Source: Oscillospiraceae bacterium (GTDB lineage Bacteria > Bacillota > Clostridia > Oscillospirales > Oscillospiraceae). Taken from it: a DNA stretch of 33,307 nucleotides. Under the pieces are notes generated by a model. That model did not search any database. It worked only from the letters and a program-made list of their open reading frames with translations, and had not been told where the DNA came from. How positions within the stretch are numbered: position 1 is the stretch's first letter; every line of letters starts with the position of its first letter. Shown here in pieces: positions 21,838 to 31,113 of this stretch. A program made the position numbers and the translations under genes. The stretch covers positions 1 through 33,307 of the forward strand of contig JAFWTG010000027.1 in assembly GCA_017519005.1 (NCBI GenBank), given 5' to 3'.

Positions 21838-24423
21838 TCAGCGTTTCCGCGCATAGGGCGTGTCCGCCAGGGGGAGGCTGGTGCGGCGTTGGCCGTCGCG
21901 CTGATAGTAGGCCTCCGCGATGGCGGGGGCGGTGGGGATGGAGGTAATCTCGCCGATGCCGATGGCCCCGTTGGCGTAGGGCAGGCCCGGCTTCTCCACC
22001 ACGACGGCCTTGATCTCCGGGATCTGGTCCGCCTTGAACAGGCCCAGGGTGCCGAATTTGCCGGTGGGCCTGCAGTTGTCGTCGATGGGGTAGCGCTCCG
22101 TCAGGGCGAAGCCCATGGACATCACCATGCCGCCCTCGATCTGCCCCTCGCAGGAGAGGGGATTGACGGCCTTGCCCACGTCGTGGACGCCGACGAGCTG
22201 CTTGATCCGGCCCGTTTCCCGGTCCAGGACGCAGAGCTGGGTGGCGTAGCCGTAGGCCACGTGGCTCACGGGGTTCGGCACGTCTGCTCCCAGCCGGTCG
22301 GTCTTGGCCAGGTATTCCCCGTAGAACTCCTGTCCCTTCAGCTCGGCAAGAGTCTTGCCCACCATCGCTGCGCGCAGCTTTTCGCAGGCCCGGCGCACGG
22401 CCTCGCCGGTGATCAGGGTCTGGCGGGAGCCGGAGGTGTCGCCGGAGTCCGGGGCGATCCAGGTGTTGGAGCGTTCGTAGACGATCTGCTCTGGCTTCAG
22501 CCCCGCGTTGGTGACCACCATCTGGACCAGCACCGTCCCCAGGCCCTGGCCGATGCAGGAGGCGCCGGAGTAGACGTGGAGCTTCCCGTCGTCCTCGACG
22601 ATCAGCTTGGCCCGGCCCCAGTCCGGCAGGCCCACGCCCACGCCCGCGTTCTTCATGGCGCAGGCCAAGCCCACGGGCTCGCCGGCGGCAAGGGCCGCGT
22701 CATAGTAGGGCTTTGCTGCCTCCAGGGTTTCCACCAGGCCCGTCTCCGGGCCGACGATCTGCCCGTTGGGCAGGACGCCGCCGGGCCGGATGGCGTTTCG
22801 CATCCGGATCTCCCAGGGGGAGATGCCCACAATTTCTGCCATCTCGTTCAGCAGGCTTTCAATGGCGAAGCAGGTCTGGGTCACGCCGAAGCCCCGGAAG
22901 GCCCCGGCGGGGGGATTGTTGGTGTAGTAGGCGGTGCCATCGATCTCAAAGTTCTCATAGGCGTAGGGCCCGGCCGCGTGGGTGCAGGCCCGCTCCAGCA
23001 CGGGGCCGCCCAGGGAGGCAAAGGCTCCCGTGTCGGAAATCACCCGGGCCTTCACGCCCTGGATGACGCCGTTTTCATCGCAGCCCAGGGTGAAGTCCAT
23101 GGAGAAGGGGTGGCGCTTGGGATGGACCAGAATGGACTCGGCCCGGCTCAGCTTCACCTTCACGGGCACCCGCGCCAGGTAGGCGATCAGGGCCGCGTGG
23201 TGCTGGACCGACATGTCCTCCTTCCCGCCGAAGCCGCCGCCCACCAGCATGTTTTCCACCAGGCAGTGCTCGTAGTCCACGCCCAGCATGGCGGCGCACT
23301 CGTGGAGGGTGGTGTGGGCGCTCTGGTCTGTGGTCAGCAGCTTGACGCCGCCGTTCTCCAGGGGCAGGGCCACGCAGCACTCGGGCTCCAGGAAGGCGTG
23401 CTCCGTCCAGGGCGTTTCAAAGTGCCGGGTGATGACGTGGGCGGAGCGGGCGATGGCCCCCGCCGCGTCGCCCCGGCTGACGTGCCGGTAGGCCTGGACG
23501 TTGCTCTCGTCCCCGTCGAAGACCAGGGGCGCGTCCGGCGCGGCGGCCTCCGCCGGGTTGTGGACCGCGGGCAGGACCTCGTATTCCACCTTCACCAGCT
23601 TCTTGGCGGCCTCCAGGGTTTCCCGGTCCCTGGCGCAGACCAGGGCCACGGAATCGCCTAAGTAATGGGTCAGCTCCCCGACGCCGATCAGGGTGGGCTG
23701 GTCCTTTTTGATATGGCCCACGTTGACCTGGCCGGGGATATCCTTTGCCGTCAGCACGCAGACCACCCCGGGCAGGGCTGCGGCCTCCGCCGTGTCGATG
23801 GAGAGGACCCTGGCCCGCGGGTAGGCGCTGCGCACCGCGGAGCCGTAGCACATTCCCTCCACGTACACGTCGTCGGGATACCGGCCGAAGCCCTGGACCT
23901 TCTCCGCCACGTCGATGCGGGCGGCCCGGCTGCCCACCTGATACGGGCTGTCGGCCTCCGGCGGCAGCTTCCCCGCCCGGAGATAGTCAGCCGCCAGCAG
24001 GATGCCGTCGATGATCTTCACGTAGCCGGTGCAGCGGCAGATGTTGTTGCGGATGGCGTAGCCGGCCTCCGCCCGGGTGGGATTGGGGTTCCCGTCCAGC
24101 AGGGCCTTGGCCGCCATCACCATGCCGGGAATGCAGAAGCCGCACTGAACCGCCCCGGCCTCGCCGAAGGCCCGGGTGAACACGGCCTTTTCAAAGTCGG
24201 AGAGGCCCTCCACGGTCAGAATGCGCTTGCCCGCCAGCTTGTCGGTCATGGGCACGCAGGCCTTGGTCAGCTTCCCGTCGATCAAAACGTGACAGGTTCC
24301 GCAGGCACCCTCGCTGCAGCCGTCCTTGACGCTGGTGAGCCGCAGCTCGTCCCGCAGAAAGCGAATCAGCTTTTGGTTCTTTGAGGGGGTGACTTCCGTT
24401 CCGTTGACGATCAACGAGGCCAT
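21838..24423 (-). CDS. Molybdenum hydroxylase: fused 2Fe-2S and molybdopterin subunits (xanthine dehydrogenase-like)
   Basis: An 861-residue enzyme of the xanthine oxidase family. Residues 1-75 form a plant-type 2Fe-2S domain (CSEGACGTC near 36), residues about 80-150 the second 2Fe-2S domain (QCGFCIPGM and ICRCTGYVKI), and the rest the molybdopterin-binding part, with GGGFGGKEDM near 394, GAFRGFGVTQ near 525 and the catalytic-base motif GAIGIGE near 820. There is no FAD domain and no FAD-subunit gene next to it, as in Desulfovibrio aldehyde oxidoreductase and the clostridial selenium-dependent xanthine dehydrogenase group. The substrate (purine or aldehyde) is not certain, and selenium dependence is inference from family resemblance. 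The ATG follows GGAGGAGAT; it has its own promoter. Confidence 0.88.
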   Translation of the reverse strand: MASLIVNGTEVTPSKNQKLIRFLRDELRLTSVKDGCSEGACGTCHVLIDGKLTKACVPMTDKLAGKRILTVEGLSDFEKAVFTRAFGEAGAVQCGFCIPGMVMAAKALLDGNPNPTRAEAGYAIRNNICRCTGYVKIIDGILLAADYLRAGKLPPEADSPYQVGSRAARIDVAEKVQGFGRYPDDVYVEGMCYGSAVRSAYPRARVLSIDTAEAAALPGVVCVLTAKDIPGQVNVGHIKKDQPTLIGVGELTHYLGDSVALVCARDRETLEAAKKLVKVEYEVLPAVHNPAEAAAPDAPLVFDGDESNVQAYRHVSRGDAAGAIARSAHVITRHFETPWTEHAFLEPECCVALPLENGGVKLLTTDQSAHTTLHECAAMLGVDYEHCLVENMLVGGGFGGKEDMSVQHHAALIAYLARVPVKVKLSRAESILVHPKRHPFSMDFTLGCDENGVIQGVKARVISDTGAFASLGGPVLERACTHAAGPYAYENFEIDGTAYYTNNPPAGAFRGFGVTQTCFAIESLLNEMAEIVGISPWEIRMRNAIRPGGVLPNGQIVGPETGLVETLEAAKPYYDAALAAGEPVGLACAMKNAGVGVGLPDWGRAKLIVEDDGKLHVYSGASCIGQGLGTVLVQMVVTNAGLKPEQIVYERSNTWIAPDSGDTSGSRQTLITGEAVRRACEKLRAAMVGKTLAELKGQEFYGEYLAKTDRLGADVPNPVSHVAYGYATQLCVLDRETGRIKQLVGVHDVGKAVNPLSCEGQIEGGMVMSMGFALTERYPIDDNCRPTGKFGTLGLFKADQIPEIKAVVVEKPGLPYANGAIGIGEITSIPTAPAIAEAYYQRDGQRRTSLPLADTPYARKR

Positions 24424-24475
24424 GCTCCATCTCCTCCGTTCGATGTCATTCGTTGTATATACATTCTATCAAATA

Positions 24476-24504
24476 ATTATAACACAGGGCAGACCGGTTT
24501 TCAA
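24476..24504 (-). promoter_or_regulatory. SigA-type promoter for the molybdenum hydroxylase
   Basis: On the minus strand TTGAAA (24504-24499), a 17-base spacer and a perfect TATAAT (24481-24476). It lies directly downstream of the ispE terminator. The leader is about 45 bases. Confidence 0.85.
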
Positions 24505-24510
24505 TCGCTT

Positions 24511-24551
24511 CCAAGGAAAAAACGAGCCCCAGGGGCTCGTTTTTTCCTTGG
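24511..24551 (-). terminator. Terminator after ispE
   Basis: Arms 24511-24530 and 24532-24551 are perfect 20-base complements about a single A, so the real loop will be a few bases wider. Six A at 24517-24522 give the U-tract for minus-strand transcripts. It ends DUF1015-ispE. Confidence 0.93.
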
Positions 24552-24558
24552 AATGAAG

Positions 24559-25425
24559 TTACGGCGCTGATACCGCCTCGGCCAGATAGACCTCGGGGCA
24601 GAGGTCCCGGAGCTCCAGGGCGGTGGAGAGGGCCTTGAACTTGCTGCAGAAGAGGCCGAAGACCACGGAGCCGGTACCCGTCAGCCGGGCGCCCACGGCC
24701 TCGTGGGCCAGCATGACGCCCCGCAGCCGCTCCACGATGGGATACTGCCGGGCCACCAGCGGCTCGAAAGCGTTTTCCAGGCAGGCGCCGATGGCGTTCC
24801 GGTCTCCGCGCCGGATGGCGTCGAGCATGGCTGGGGTGTCGGGGCGGACGCTGACGCCGGCAGCGTCAAGCTCCCGGAACAGTGCCGGGGTGGAGACGGA
24901 GAATTCCGGCTTAGCCAGCACGAAATACAGCTCTCCCGGCAGCGGCGGCAGGCGGCTCAGCAGCTCGCCCCGGCCCCTGGCCAGCGCGACGCCGCCAAAG
25001 AGACAGTAGGGGACGTCGCTGCCCACCCGCAGCCCCAGCTCCCGGAGCTGCTCGGCGGAGAAGCGGCCGTAGTGCCGGTTGAGGGCGCGCAGCACGGCGG
25101 CGGCGTCGCTGCTGCCGCCGGCCATCCCGGCCTGGGCGGGAATCCGCTTTTCAACGTGGATCGACAGGCCGTCCGGATCGACCCCGGCGGCCTCGCAGTA
25201 GATCCGCGCGGCCTTCCAGCAGAGATTGTCCTCCCCGGCCGGGATGCCCGGACAGTCGCAGAGGACCGCCCAGGGTTCTCCGGTGCCCAGCTCCAACGTG
25301 AGCTCGTCGGCCAGGGAGACGGAGATCATCACCATCTCCAGCTCGTGATAGCCGTCGGGCCGCTTTCCGCGTACGTCCAGCGTCAGATTCAGCTTGCCGT
25401 ACGCGGTTTCACACAGCCGGATCAC
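24559..25425 (-). CDS. ispE: 4-(cytidine-5'-diphospho)-2-C-methyl-D-erythritol kinase
   Basis: A 288-residue GHMP-family kinase of the MEP isoprenoid pathway, phosphorylating CDP-methylerythritol. It starts AYGKLNLTLDVRGKRPDGYHEL (residues 8-29), the conserved IspE opening with the substrate-binding Lys and Asp, and has the ATP loop PAQAGMAGGSSDAAAVL at about 95-111, then GSDVPYCLFGG near 135 and the C-terminal GARLTGTGSVVFGLF. Length is normal. Its start overlaps the stop of the DUF1015 gene by four bases (ATGA), which shows translational coupling. The pathway implies synthesis of isoprenoids by the MEP route. Confidence 0.96.
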   Translation of the reverse strand: MIRLCETAYGKLNLTLDVRGKRPDGYHELEMVMISVSLADELTLELGTGEPWAVLCDCPGIPAGEDNLCWKAARIYCEAAGVDPDGLSIHVEKRIPAQAGMAGGSSDAAAVLRALNRHYGRFSAEQLRELGLRVGSDVPYCLFGGVALARGRGELLSRLPPLPGELYFVLAKPEFSVSTPALFRELDAAGVSVRPDTPAMLDAIRRGDRNAIGACLENAFEPLVARQYPIVERLRGVMLAHEAVGARLTGTGSVVFGLFCSKFKALSTALELRDLCPEVYLAEAVSAP

Positions 25426-26663
25426 TTGATTTTCCGGGCTTCCAGATAGTAGCGCTTCTCGCGGGCGTGGCCCATGGAGAAGGTCTTTCTGGGGAGAATG
25501 CCGTCGGCAATGACGCCGCGGAAGAGCTGGCTCTTCTCCATGGCGGGCAGCAGGAAGCCGATGGCCTTCGGCTTCTTCGCCAGGTCGATGAGCACGTCGT
25601 CATCGTGGATATAGTCGATCTCGCCGTCGTGATCCTTCAGATACTTGTCCAGGAAGCTCTGCAGGGCGCCCACGGCCAGCTGGCTCTTCGCTCTGTCCAG
25701 ACAAATGGTGCCGGACTTGTCTCCGATGAACCACTTGACGGGGAAGCCGCCCTCGGCGCACCAGCTGTCCTCCAGCTCCTTCAGCAGCTCCTCGGGCTCC
25801 GTGTTGAAGATGACCCGGTGGATGGGCTCGAAGACCTGGGCGGGATCGTGGATGTTCTCCAGCTCCACCAGGGCGAAGCGGGCGGGGTGATTGCTCAGGT
25901 CCACGCCGGGATTCTTGGCCTTCAGCTCCTCGTAGCAGCTCTTGGCGGTGGCGAGGCTGTGGTTGCCATCGCCCACGGCGAAGACCATGGGGACGCCGGG
26001 CAGCCCCTCGTACTTTTTGCCCACGTTGGCGGTGTAGTCGGTGAGGCGCTGCTCAAAGGCCCTGACCTCCTCGCCGTCCACCAGCCAGCCGGTGATATGG
26101 CCGCCGCCCTCCATCAGATCGAAGTCGTAAAGCTTCCGGAGGCCGTCCTTCTTCGCGGCGATGGGCTCGATCAGGACCTTGTCGTGGTCGTCGGCCAGCA
26201 TCAGGATGTGGGGCAGCTCCAGAGGCGCGTCGCGGCGGACCCGCTGGCGGGGCGGGATGCGCTCCACAACGGTCTTCTCGGTGGCGCGGATGGCGGAGCT
26301 GGAGCCGGTGGAGTAGTCGTAGGCGTCCAGATCCACCATGCCCATCAGGCCCAGGCGGACGGAGCCGTTTTCCAAGGTCCGCTCCACCAGCACCAGGCTG
26401 TGGGGATAGCAGGCGAAGACGTCGTTTCTCAGATATTCGCCCATGGTCTTATTGATCAGCGCGGTGTGCTCCGCCTCCTTGGGCGTGCCCAGCTCGGCCT
26501 CGGGCAGAATCAGATTGATGGTGGAGGGGCTGCCTGCCGCGTTGGCGCGGACCCGGTCCCAGTACTTCTGGTCGGAGGTGAACTGGTCGCAGGCGATGAC
26601 GGCCCACTTCTCCATGGGAACGTCGCGGGGCAGCAGAATGTCAGCGGGTAAGAAAGCGTTCAT
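25422..26663 (-). CDS. DUF1015 family protein
   Basis: A 413-residue protein with the DUF1015 layout: FLPADILLPRDVPMEKWAVIACDQFTSD at the N-terminus, NLILPEAE near 50, a middle region with GLMGMVDLDAYDYS, and the hallmark FAVGDGNHSLATAK near residue 225 (DGHHR-like in other members, DGNHS here). The function of the family is not established; a nucleotide-binding or serine-metabolism role has been suggested on context in other genomes, but nothing here supports it, since its partner is ispE. The ATG follows AAGGGGG. It is the first gene of a two-gene operon with its own promoter. Confidence 0.88.
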   Translation of the reverse strand: MNAFLPADILLPRDVPMEKWAVIACDQFTSDQKYWDRVRANAAGSPSTINLILPEAELGTPKEAEHTALINKTMGEYLRNDVFACYPHSLVLVERTLENGSVRLGLMGMVDLDAYDYSTGSSSAIRATEKTVVERIPPRQRVRRDAPLELPHILMLADDHDKVLIEPIAAKKDGLRKLYDFDLMEGGGHITGWLVDGEEVRAFEQRLTDYTANVGKKYEGLPGVPMVFAVGDGNHSLATAKSCYEELKAKNPGVDLSNHPARFALVELENIHDPAQVFEPIHRVIFNTEPEELLKELEDSWCAEGGFPVKWFIGDKSGTICLDRAKSQLAVGALQSFLDKYLKDHDGEIDYIHDDDVLIDLAKKPKAIGFLLPAMEKSQLFRGVIADGILPRKTFSMGHAREKRYYLEARKIK

Positions 26664-26697
26664 GGATCAAATCCCCCTTATGGAAATAGGTAAGTAA

Positions 26698-26726
26698 ATT
26701 ATAACAAATTTGTCCGGCTTTTGCAA
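26698..26726 (-). promoter_or_regulatory. SigA-type promoter for DUF1015-ispE
   Basis: On the minus strand TTGCAA (26726-26721), a 17-base spacer and a perfect TATAAT (26703-26698). The leader is about 30 bases. Confidence 0.82.
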
Positions 26727-26821
26727 CCGGAAACTGTAAATTTTTATCAAAAAGGCCGCGAATAAAACGCGGGAAATACGGGCATACTGAAAGCGAAGTA
26801 AAAATATAAGGAGGCAAAACA

Positions 26822-27025
26822 ATGGACACTGCCGCGTTGCTGCTGGTGATTATCGGCGCGCTGAACTGGGGGCTGATCTCCCTGTTCCAATTCGATCTCG
26901 TCGCCTGGATCGGCGGGGGCCAGGGAGCTCTGCTGAGCCGGATTATCTACGGCGTCGTCGCCCTGGCCGGCGTCTGGTGCATTACCCTGCTGTTCCGGGA
27001 CAAACGGGAAGCCCTGACCGAGTGA
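26822..27025 (+). CDS. DUF378 family small membrane protein
   Basis: A 67-residue protein with two hydrophobic helices, joined by WIGGGQGALLSR, in the DUF378 pattern: LLLVIIGALNWGLISLFQFD then RIIYGVVALAGVWCITLLF. The family is widespread in bacteria and its function is unknown. A strong ribosome site, AAGGAGG, precedes the ATG by six bases. I see no convincing SigA promoter upstream; CATACT at 26783-26788 lacks a matching -35 box, so an alternative sigma factor is possible. Confidence 0.88.
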   Translation: MDTAALLLVIIGALNWGLISLFQFDLVAWIGGGQGALLSRIIYGVVALAGVWCITLLFRDKREALTE

Positions 27026-27054
27026 TCCCGCCGGCCTTCGGCCCGGCAAATTTG

Positions 27055-27122
27055 ATATGCTGCACAAAAATCAAAAAATATTTGATTTTTGTGTAGCATA
27101 TTTTGTTTTTATCTGCTATAGT
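27055..27122 (+). promoter_or_regulatory. AT-rich 21-bp inverted repeat and -10 element upstream of gdpP
   Basis: Arms 27055-27075 and 27081-27101 pair at 20 of 21 positions (the odd pair is G-U), with a five-base loop. An extended -10 box, TGC followed by TATAGT (27114-27122), lies 15 bases after the right arm; no -35 box at normal distance is seen. The element could be a terminator for DUF378 (T-rich right flank) or an operator for gdpP. In this GC-rich DNA its AT-richness stands out. Confidence 0.6.
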
Positions 27123-27184
27123 GTATGGTACGATATTATAACTGTAGCCAAAACCGGCTGCGGGACATCATCTGGGGTGAGGAA

Positions 27185-29161
27185 ATGGAACGTTCGGTCA
27201 AGCGTCTGCTGCGCAACGAGGCCTATATGTTTGCCGCGGCGCTGGTGATTTTCGGCGGCGTGGCCGCCGCCCGGAGGGACTACTGGTTTGCCGCCGCCCT
27301 GGCTGCCGCCGCGGTGACGATTCTGCTGATCAGCATTGCCGTTTCCCGGCAGCGGGTGAGAAGCGTCGCCGCCAGCGTTCAGTCCGCGGTGGACAATCTC
27401 AGCCGCTCCGCCTCCGTCACAGCCCCCTGGCCCATGGCGGAGGTCCGGATGCTGGACGGTGAGATCCTCTGGCACAACCACCAGTTCCAGAAGGCCCTGA
27501 ACACCGTGGAATCCCGCGTGGGAGAGCCCATCGGGCAGGTGCTCCCCGGCCTGCGGCTGGACTGGCTGAAGTCCGGGCAGACCGAGGCCCCCGAGGAGCA
27601 GCAGATCCGGGAGCGGCGCTTCCGGACCCTGGGCTTCGTGCCCAGGCACGACAACGGCCCCGAGGCCGTCGCCCAGCTGCTTTGGATCGACAGCACCGAG
27701 CTCCTGGAGACCCGCGACGAGTATCTGCGCTCCCGGCCGGTGGTCTCCATCATTCTCATCGACAACTACGACGAGCTCACCAATAATCTCAACGATTCCG
27801 GCGTCTCCAATCTGAACGCCGCGCTCAACGAGCGCATCAGCGCCTGGGCGGAGAAGATCGGCGGCCTGTTGCGGAAGCTGGAGCGCAACCGGTTCCTCTT
27901 CATCTTTGAAGCCAAGGACCTCTTCCGGATCACCGAGGGCAAGTTCTCCCTGCTGGAGAGTGCCCGGGAGGTGACGAGTCCCAGCGGCATCGCGGCCACC
28001 ATTTCCTTCGGCGTGGGCAAGGACGGGGCCAACATTCAGGAGAACTACGATTTCGCGGCTCTGGCCCTGGAAATGGCCCTCTCCCGCGGCGGCGATCAGG
28101 CTGTCATCAAGGACAAGTACGACTTCAGCTTCTACGGCGGCCGCGCCGTGGAGACCGAGCGCCGCAGCAAGGTCAAGTCCCGGGTCATGGCCTCCTCACT
28201 GACGGCCCTGATCCAGCAGGCCAGCCGGGTCTTTCTCATGGGCCACCGAAACGCCGACGCCGACGTGATCGGCGCGGCCTGCGGCGTTGCGGCGCTCTGC
28301 CGGAGTCTGGGTAAAAAGGCCAATATCGTGGTGGACCGCTCTGCCAACTCCGCCCCGAAGCTGCTGGACCTGATCCAGAAGGAGCCCCAGTACGAGGACG
28401 TCTTCCTCTCCGGCCAGGACGCGCTGATTCTGGCGGACGCCAAGAGCCTGCTGGTGGTGGTGGACACCAACCGCCCCGAGCAGGTGGAGAGCCGGGAGCT
28501 GCTGGACTCCATCAGCCGGGTGGCGGTCATCGACCACCACCGTCGGGCCGCCGACTACATCTCCAACGCGGCGCTGAACCTCCATGAGCCCTTCGCCTCC
28601 TCCGCCAGCGAGCTGGTGACGGAGCTGCTGACCTACACGGTGGACGCCAAGACCATCCTGCCCTGCGAGCTGGCGGCTCTGATGGCGGGCATCGTGCTGG
28701 ACACCAAGAACTATACGGTCCGGGTCAACAGCCGGACCTTCGAGGCCGCGGCCTTCCTCCGCTACCAGGGCGTGGACCCGGTGGACGTGAAGCGCCTCTT
28801 CCAGAGCGGCTTTGAGGAGACGGTCCGCCGCTACCGGGTGATCGAAAACGCCCGGGTCTACCGCGGCGATATCGCCATCACCGCCGCCGACGAGGAGGTC
28901 AGCCGGCCGATGGCGGGCCAGGCGGCGGACGAGCTGCTGAGCATCGACGGCATCCACGTCTCCTTCGTCCTCTTCCGCCAGCAGGACGCGGTCTTCATCT
29001 CCGCCCGCTCCGTGGGCACGGTGAACGTCCAGGTCATTCTGGAGTCCCTGGGCGGCGGCGGCAACGCCGTCACCGCCGGCGCCCAGCTCAAGGGCGTCAG
29101 CATGGACGAGGCAAAAGCCAGGCTGATTACAGCCATCGACAACTATTTCAACGAGGAATAA
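27185..29161 (+). CDS. gdpP: Cyclic-di-AMP phosphodiesterase GdpP
   Basis: A 658-residue membrane protein, almost exactly the length of Bacillus GdpP/YybT. Two transmembrane helices (about 10-55) are followed by a PAS-like domain (about 75-145), a degenerate GGDEF domain (about 165-300) and the DHH/DHHA1 hydrolase. The metal-binding motifs are [14 protein letters not shown] near 352, VVDTNRPEQ near 423 and [11 protein letters not shown] near 447; DHHA1 ends with [11 protein letters not shown] near 622. It should cut c-di-AMP to pApA and so set potassium, cell-wall and osmotic balance. The start is ATG 27185 after GGGGTGAGG; an in-frame ATG at 27125 lies too close to the -10 box. It precedes rplI-dnaB, a common Firmicute order. 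Confidence 0.95.
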   Translation: MERSVKRLLRNEAYMFAAALVIFGGVAAARRDYWFAAALAAAAVTILLISIAVSRQRVRSVAASVQSAVDNLSRSASVTAPWPMAEVRMLDGEILWHNHQFQKALNTVESRVGEPIGQVLPGLRLDWLKSGQTEAPEEQQIRERRFRTLGFVPRHDNGPEAVAQLLWIDSTELLETRDEYLRSRPVVSIILIDNYDELTNNLNDSGVSNLNAALNERISAWAEKIGGLLRKLERNRFLFIFEAKDLFRITEGKFSLLESAREVTSPSGIAATISFGVGKDGANIQENYDFAALALEMALSRGGDQAVIKDKYDFSFYGGRAVETERRSKVKSRVMASSLTALIQQASRVFLMGHRNADADVIGAACGVAALCRSLGKKANIVVDRSANSAPKLLDLIQKEPQYEDVFLSGQDALILADAKSLLVVVDTNRPEQVESRELLDSISRVAVIDHHRRAADYISNAALNLHEPFASSASELVTELLTYTVDAKTILPCELAALMAGIVLDTKNYTVRVNSRTFEAAAFLRYQGVDPVDVKRLFQSGFEETVRRYRVIENARVYRGDIAITAADEEVSRPMAGQAADELLSIDGIHVSFVLFRQQDAVFISARSVGTVNVQVILESLGGGGNAVTAGAQLKGVSMDEAKARLITAIDNYFNEE

Positions 29162-29210
29162 CCCAGCGGAGACCGGTATCGTCTGGCTCCGCACAGAAAG
29201 GAGAATATCT

Positions 29211-29657
29211 ATGAAAGTGATACTGACGCAGGACGTTCGCGGCCAGGGAAAGAAGGGCGAGATGATCAACGTCTCCGACGGCTACGCCCGGAACTTCCTC
29301 TTCCCCCGCAAGCTGGCCCAGGAGGCCACTGCGGATAATATCAACACCATGCGCATGAACGACAAGGCCAAGCGCGAAAAGGAGCAGCGGGCCCGCGAGG
29401 AGGCCGCGGCCATGGCCGCGAAGCTGCGGGAGCTGACGCTGACCGTGGAGGCCAAGGGCGGCGGCGCAGGCCGGCTCTTCGGCTCTGTCACCAGTCAGGA
29501 GATCTCCGACGCCCTGAAGGCCCAGGAGAAGCTGGACCTGGATAAGCGCAAGATCGTCATCGACGAGCCCATCAAGACCGTGGGCCTCTACACCGTCAAG
29601 GTCAAGCTGGGCTTCGGCATCGACGCGCCCCTCAAGGTCGACGTGAAAGAAAAGTAA
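29211..29657 (+). CDS. rplI: 50S ribosomal protein L9
   Basis: A 148-residue L9 with the family opening [20 protein letters not shown] and [15 protein letters not shown], the long connecting helix (about 40-75) and the C-terminal domain with [12 protein letters not shown] and the end VKVKLG. Length is normal. The ATG follows AGAAAGGAG. It sits 49 bases after gdpP; that gap can form an imperfect hairpin (GCGGAG at 29166-29171 with CTCCGC at 29187-29192). The stop codon is part of a heptad array. Confidence 0.97.
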   Translation: MKVILTQDVRGQGKKGEMINVSDGYARNFLFPRKLAQEATADNINTMRMNDKAKREKEQRAREEAAAMAAKLRELTLTVEAKGGGAGRLFGSVTSQEISDALKAQEKLDLDKRKIVIDEPIKTVGLYTVKVKLGFGIDAPLKVDVKEK

Positions 29658-29709
29658 AAACGAAAAAGGAAAAACGAAAAACTGTGGTGTTTTTCAAATT
29701 TCGTTTTTC
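29655..29709 (+). repeat. Heptad array (GAAAAAC-type) x4 with possible hairpin
   Basis: The rplI stop TAA opens the first unit: TAAAAAC, GAAAAAG, GAAAAAC, GAAAAAC (29655-29682), then TGTGG and TTTTTCAAATT. GAAAAACGAAA (29669-29679) is exactly complementary to 29699-29709, so the array folds back on the following T-rich stretch just before the dnaB ribosome site (GAGGTG). Confidence 0.78.
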
Positions 29710-29721
29710 CGAGGTGATAAC

Positions 29722-31071
29722 ATGCCAGATTATGAAGAATTGACGTCGAGACAACTCCCCCAATCCCTGGAGGCCGAGCAGGCCGTGCTGGGCTCCATGC
29801 TGATCGACAGCCGCTGTGTGGGCGACGTGGTGGGCATCCTGAAGCCGGAGGATTTCTACCTGCGGCAGAACCAGGAGATCTACGAGACGATCTACCGGAT
29901 GTTCAGCTACTCCCAGCCCATCGACGTGGTGACGGTGCTGGGGAAGCTGAAGGAGAACGGCTACTACGAGGAGGCCACGACGCCAGCCTACATGCGGCAG
30001 CTGATGGAGATCACGCCCACTGCCGCCAACGTCAAATACTACGCCAACATCGTCCGGGACAAGGCCCTGCTTCGCGCGCTGTGCCGAACCTCCGCGGAGA
30101 TCGGCGAGATGGCCGTCAAGGAAGAGGGGAGCGCCTCCGCCATTCTGGATAACGCCGAGCGCAAGGTCTTCGGCCTGCGCCGGGGCAACGCGGACGACGA
30201 GCTGGAGCGGATCGGCACCATCATGGTCAAGCTCTTCGGCCACCTGAACGAGCTGTCCCAGTCCGATGCGGACTTTCCCGGAGCGCCAACGGGCCTGCGG
30301 GATCTGGATAAGAAAATCAACGGTCTGAACCGGTCCGACCTCATTATCATTGCCGCCCGCCCCGGCATGGGCAAGACCACCATCGCCCTGAATATCCTGG
30401 CCAACGTGGCCAAGGCTACCCGGAAGACCGTGGCCTTCTTCTCCCTGGAAATGTCCCGGGAGCAGCTGGCCTCCCGCCTGCTCTCCTGCGAGAGCGCGGT
30501 GGACAACCACAAGCTCTCCACCGGCCGCCTGGAGCCGGAGGACTGGGAGAAGATCGGCCTGGCCTCCGCGGCCCTGGCCCAGACGGATATCCGGGTCTCC
30601 GACAACCCGACCATCTCCGTCACGGAGATGAACGCCCTCTGCCGCCGCCTGGACAATCTGGGCCTGATCATCGTGGACTACCTTCAGCTGATGACCCGGG
30701 CCGACAAGGACAGCCGCAGCGCGGAAAACCGGGTCAACGTGGTGGCGGAGATTTCCCGGGCGCTGAAGATCATGGCAAAGGATCTGGACGTTCCCGTCAT
30801 TTGTCTGAGCCAGCTTTCCCGCGCCTCCGAGAGCCGCACCGACAAGCGGCCCCTGCTCTCCGACCTGCGCGAATCCGGCGCCATCGAGCAGGACGCCGAC
30901 CAGGTCATCATGCTCTACCGCGACGATTACTACAATCCCAACAGCGCGGAGAAGAACGTCTGCGAGTGTATCGTGGCGAAAAACCGCCATGGAGAGCCCG
31001 GCACCGTCAAGGTCCAGTGGATGCCGCAGTTCTTCTCCTTCTCCGACCTGGACACGGTCCACGGGGAATAA
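29722..31071 (+). CDS. dnaB: Replicative DNA helicase DnaB
   Basis: A 449-residue hexameric helicase. The N-terminal domain begins LPQSLEAEQAVLGSMLID (about 10-27), the linker follows, and the RecA-like domain has Walker A RPGMGKTTIALNI (about 214-226), SLEMSREQLASRLLS, LIIVDYLQLM (Walker B, near 315) and LSQLSRASESRTDKRP, then DLRESGAIEQDAD. All DnaB signatures are intact and there is no intein. The ATG follows CCGAGGTG. It lies after gdpP-rplI as in Bacillus; its probable loaders are encoded about 10 kb away at 18272-20133 on the other strand. Confidence 0.98.
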   Translation: MPDYEELTSRQLPQSLEAEQAVLGSMLIDSRCVGDVVGILKPEDFYLRQNQEIYETIYRMFSYSQPIDVVTVLGKLKENGYYEEATTPAYMRQLMEITPTAANVKYYANIVRDKALLRALCRTSAEIGEMAVKEEGSASAILDNAERKVFGLRRGNADDELERIGTIMVKLFGHLNELSQSDADFPGAPTGLRDLDKKINGLNRSDLIIIAARPGMGKTTIALNILANVAKATRKTVAFFSLEMSREQLASRLLSCESAVDNHKLSTGRLEPEDWEKIGLASAALAQTDIRVSDNPTISVTEMNALCRRLDNLGLIIVDYLQLMTRADKDSRSAENRVNVVAEISRALKIMAKDLDVPVICLSQLSRASESRTDKRPLLSDLRESGAIEQDADQVIMLYRDDYYNPNSAEKNVCECIVAKNRHGEPGTVKVQWMPQFFSFSDLDTVHGE

Positions 31072-31075
31072 TCGG

Positions 31076-31110
31076 GAATTCGGAATTGAAAATTGAGAAT
31101 TGAGAATTCT
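31076..31110 (+). repeat. Heptad array GAATTGA x5 between dnaB and tilS
   Basis: Units GAATTCG, GAATTGA, AAATTGA, GAATTGA, GAATTCT start four bases after the dnaB stop and end three bases before the tilS ATG. TGA recurs every 7 bases, in all three frames. The array takes the place where the tilS ribosome site would be; only GAG/AGAA-type pieces of the repeat are available. Confidence 0.85.
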
Positions 31111-31113
31111 ATT

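Noticed and set aside
25467-26651. A 394-residue plus-strand frame opposite the DUF1015 gene
   Set aside because: It is low-complexity Val/Leu/Gly/His shadow sequence with no ribosome site or family pattern.
26762-26788. A SigE-type sporulation promoter before the DUF378 gene
   Set aside because: ATA and CATACT are present, but the match is partial and the spacing loose; too weak to list.
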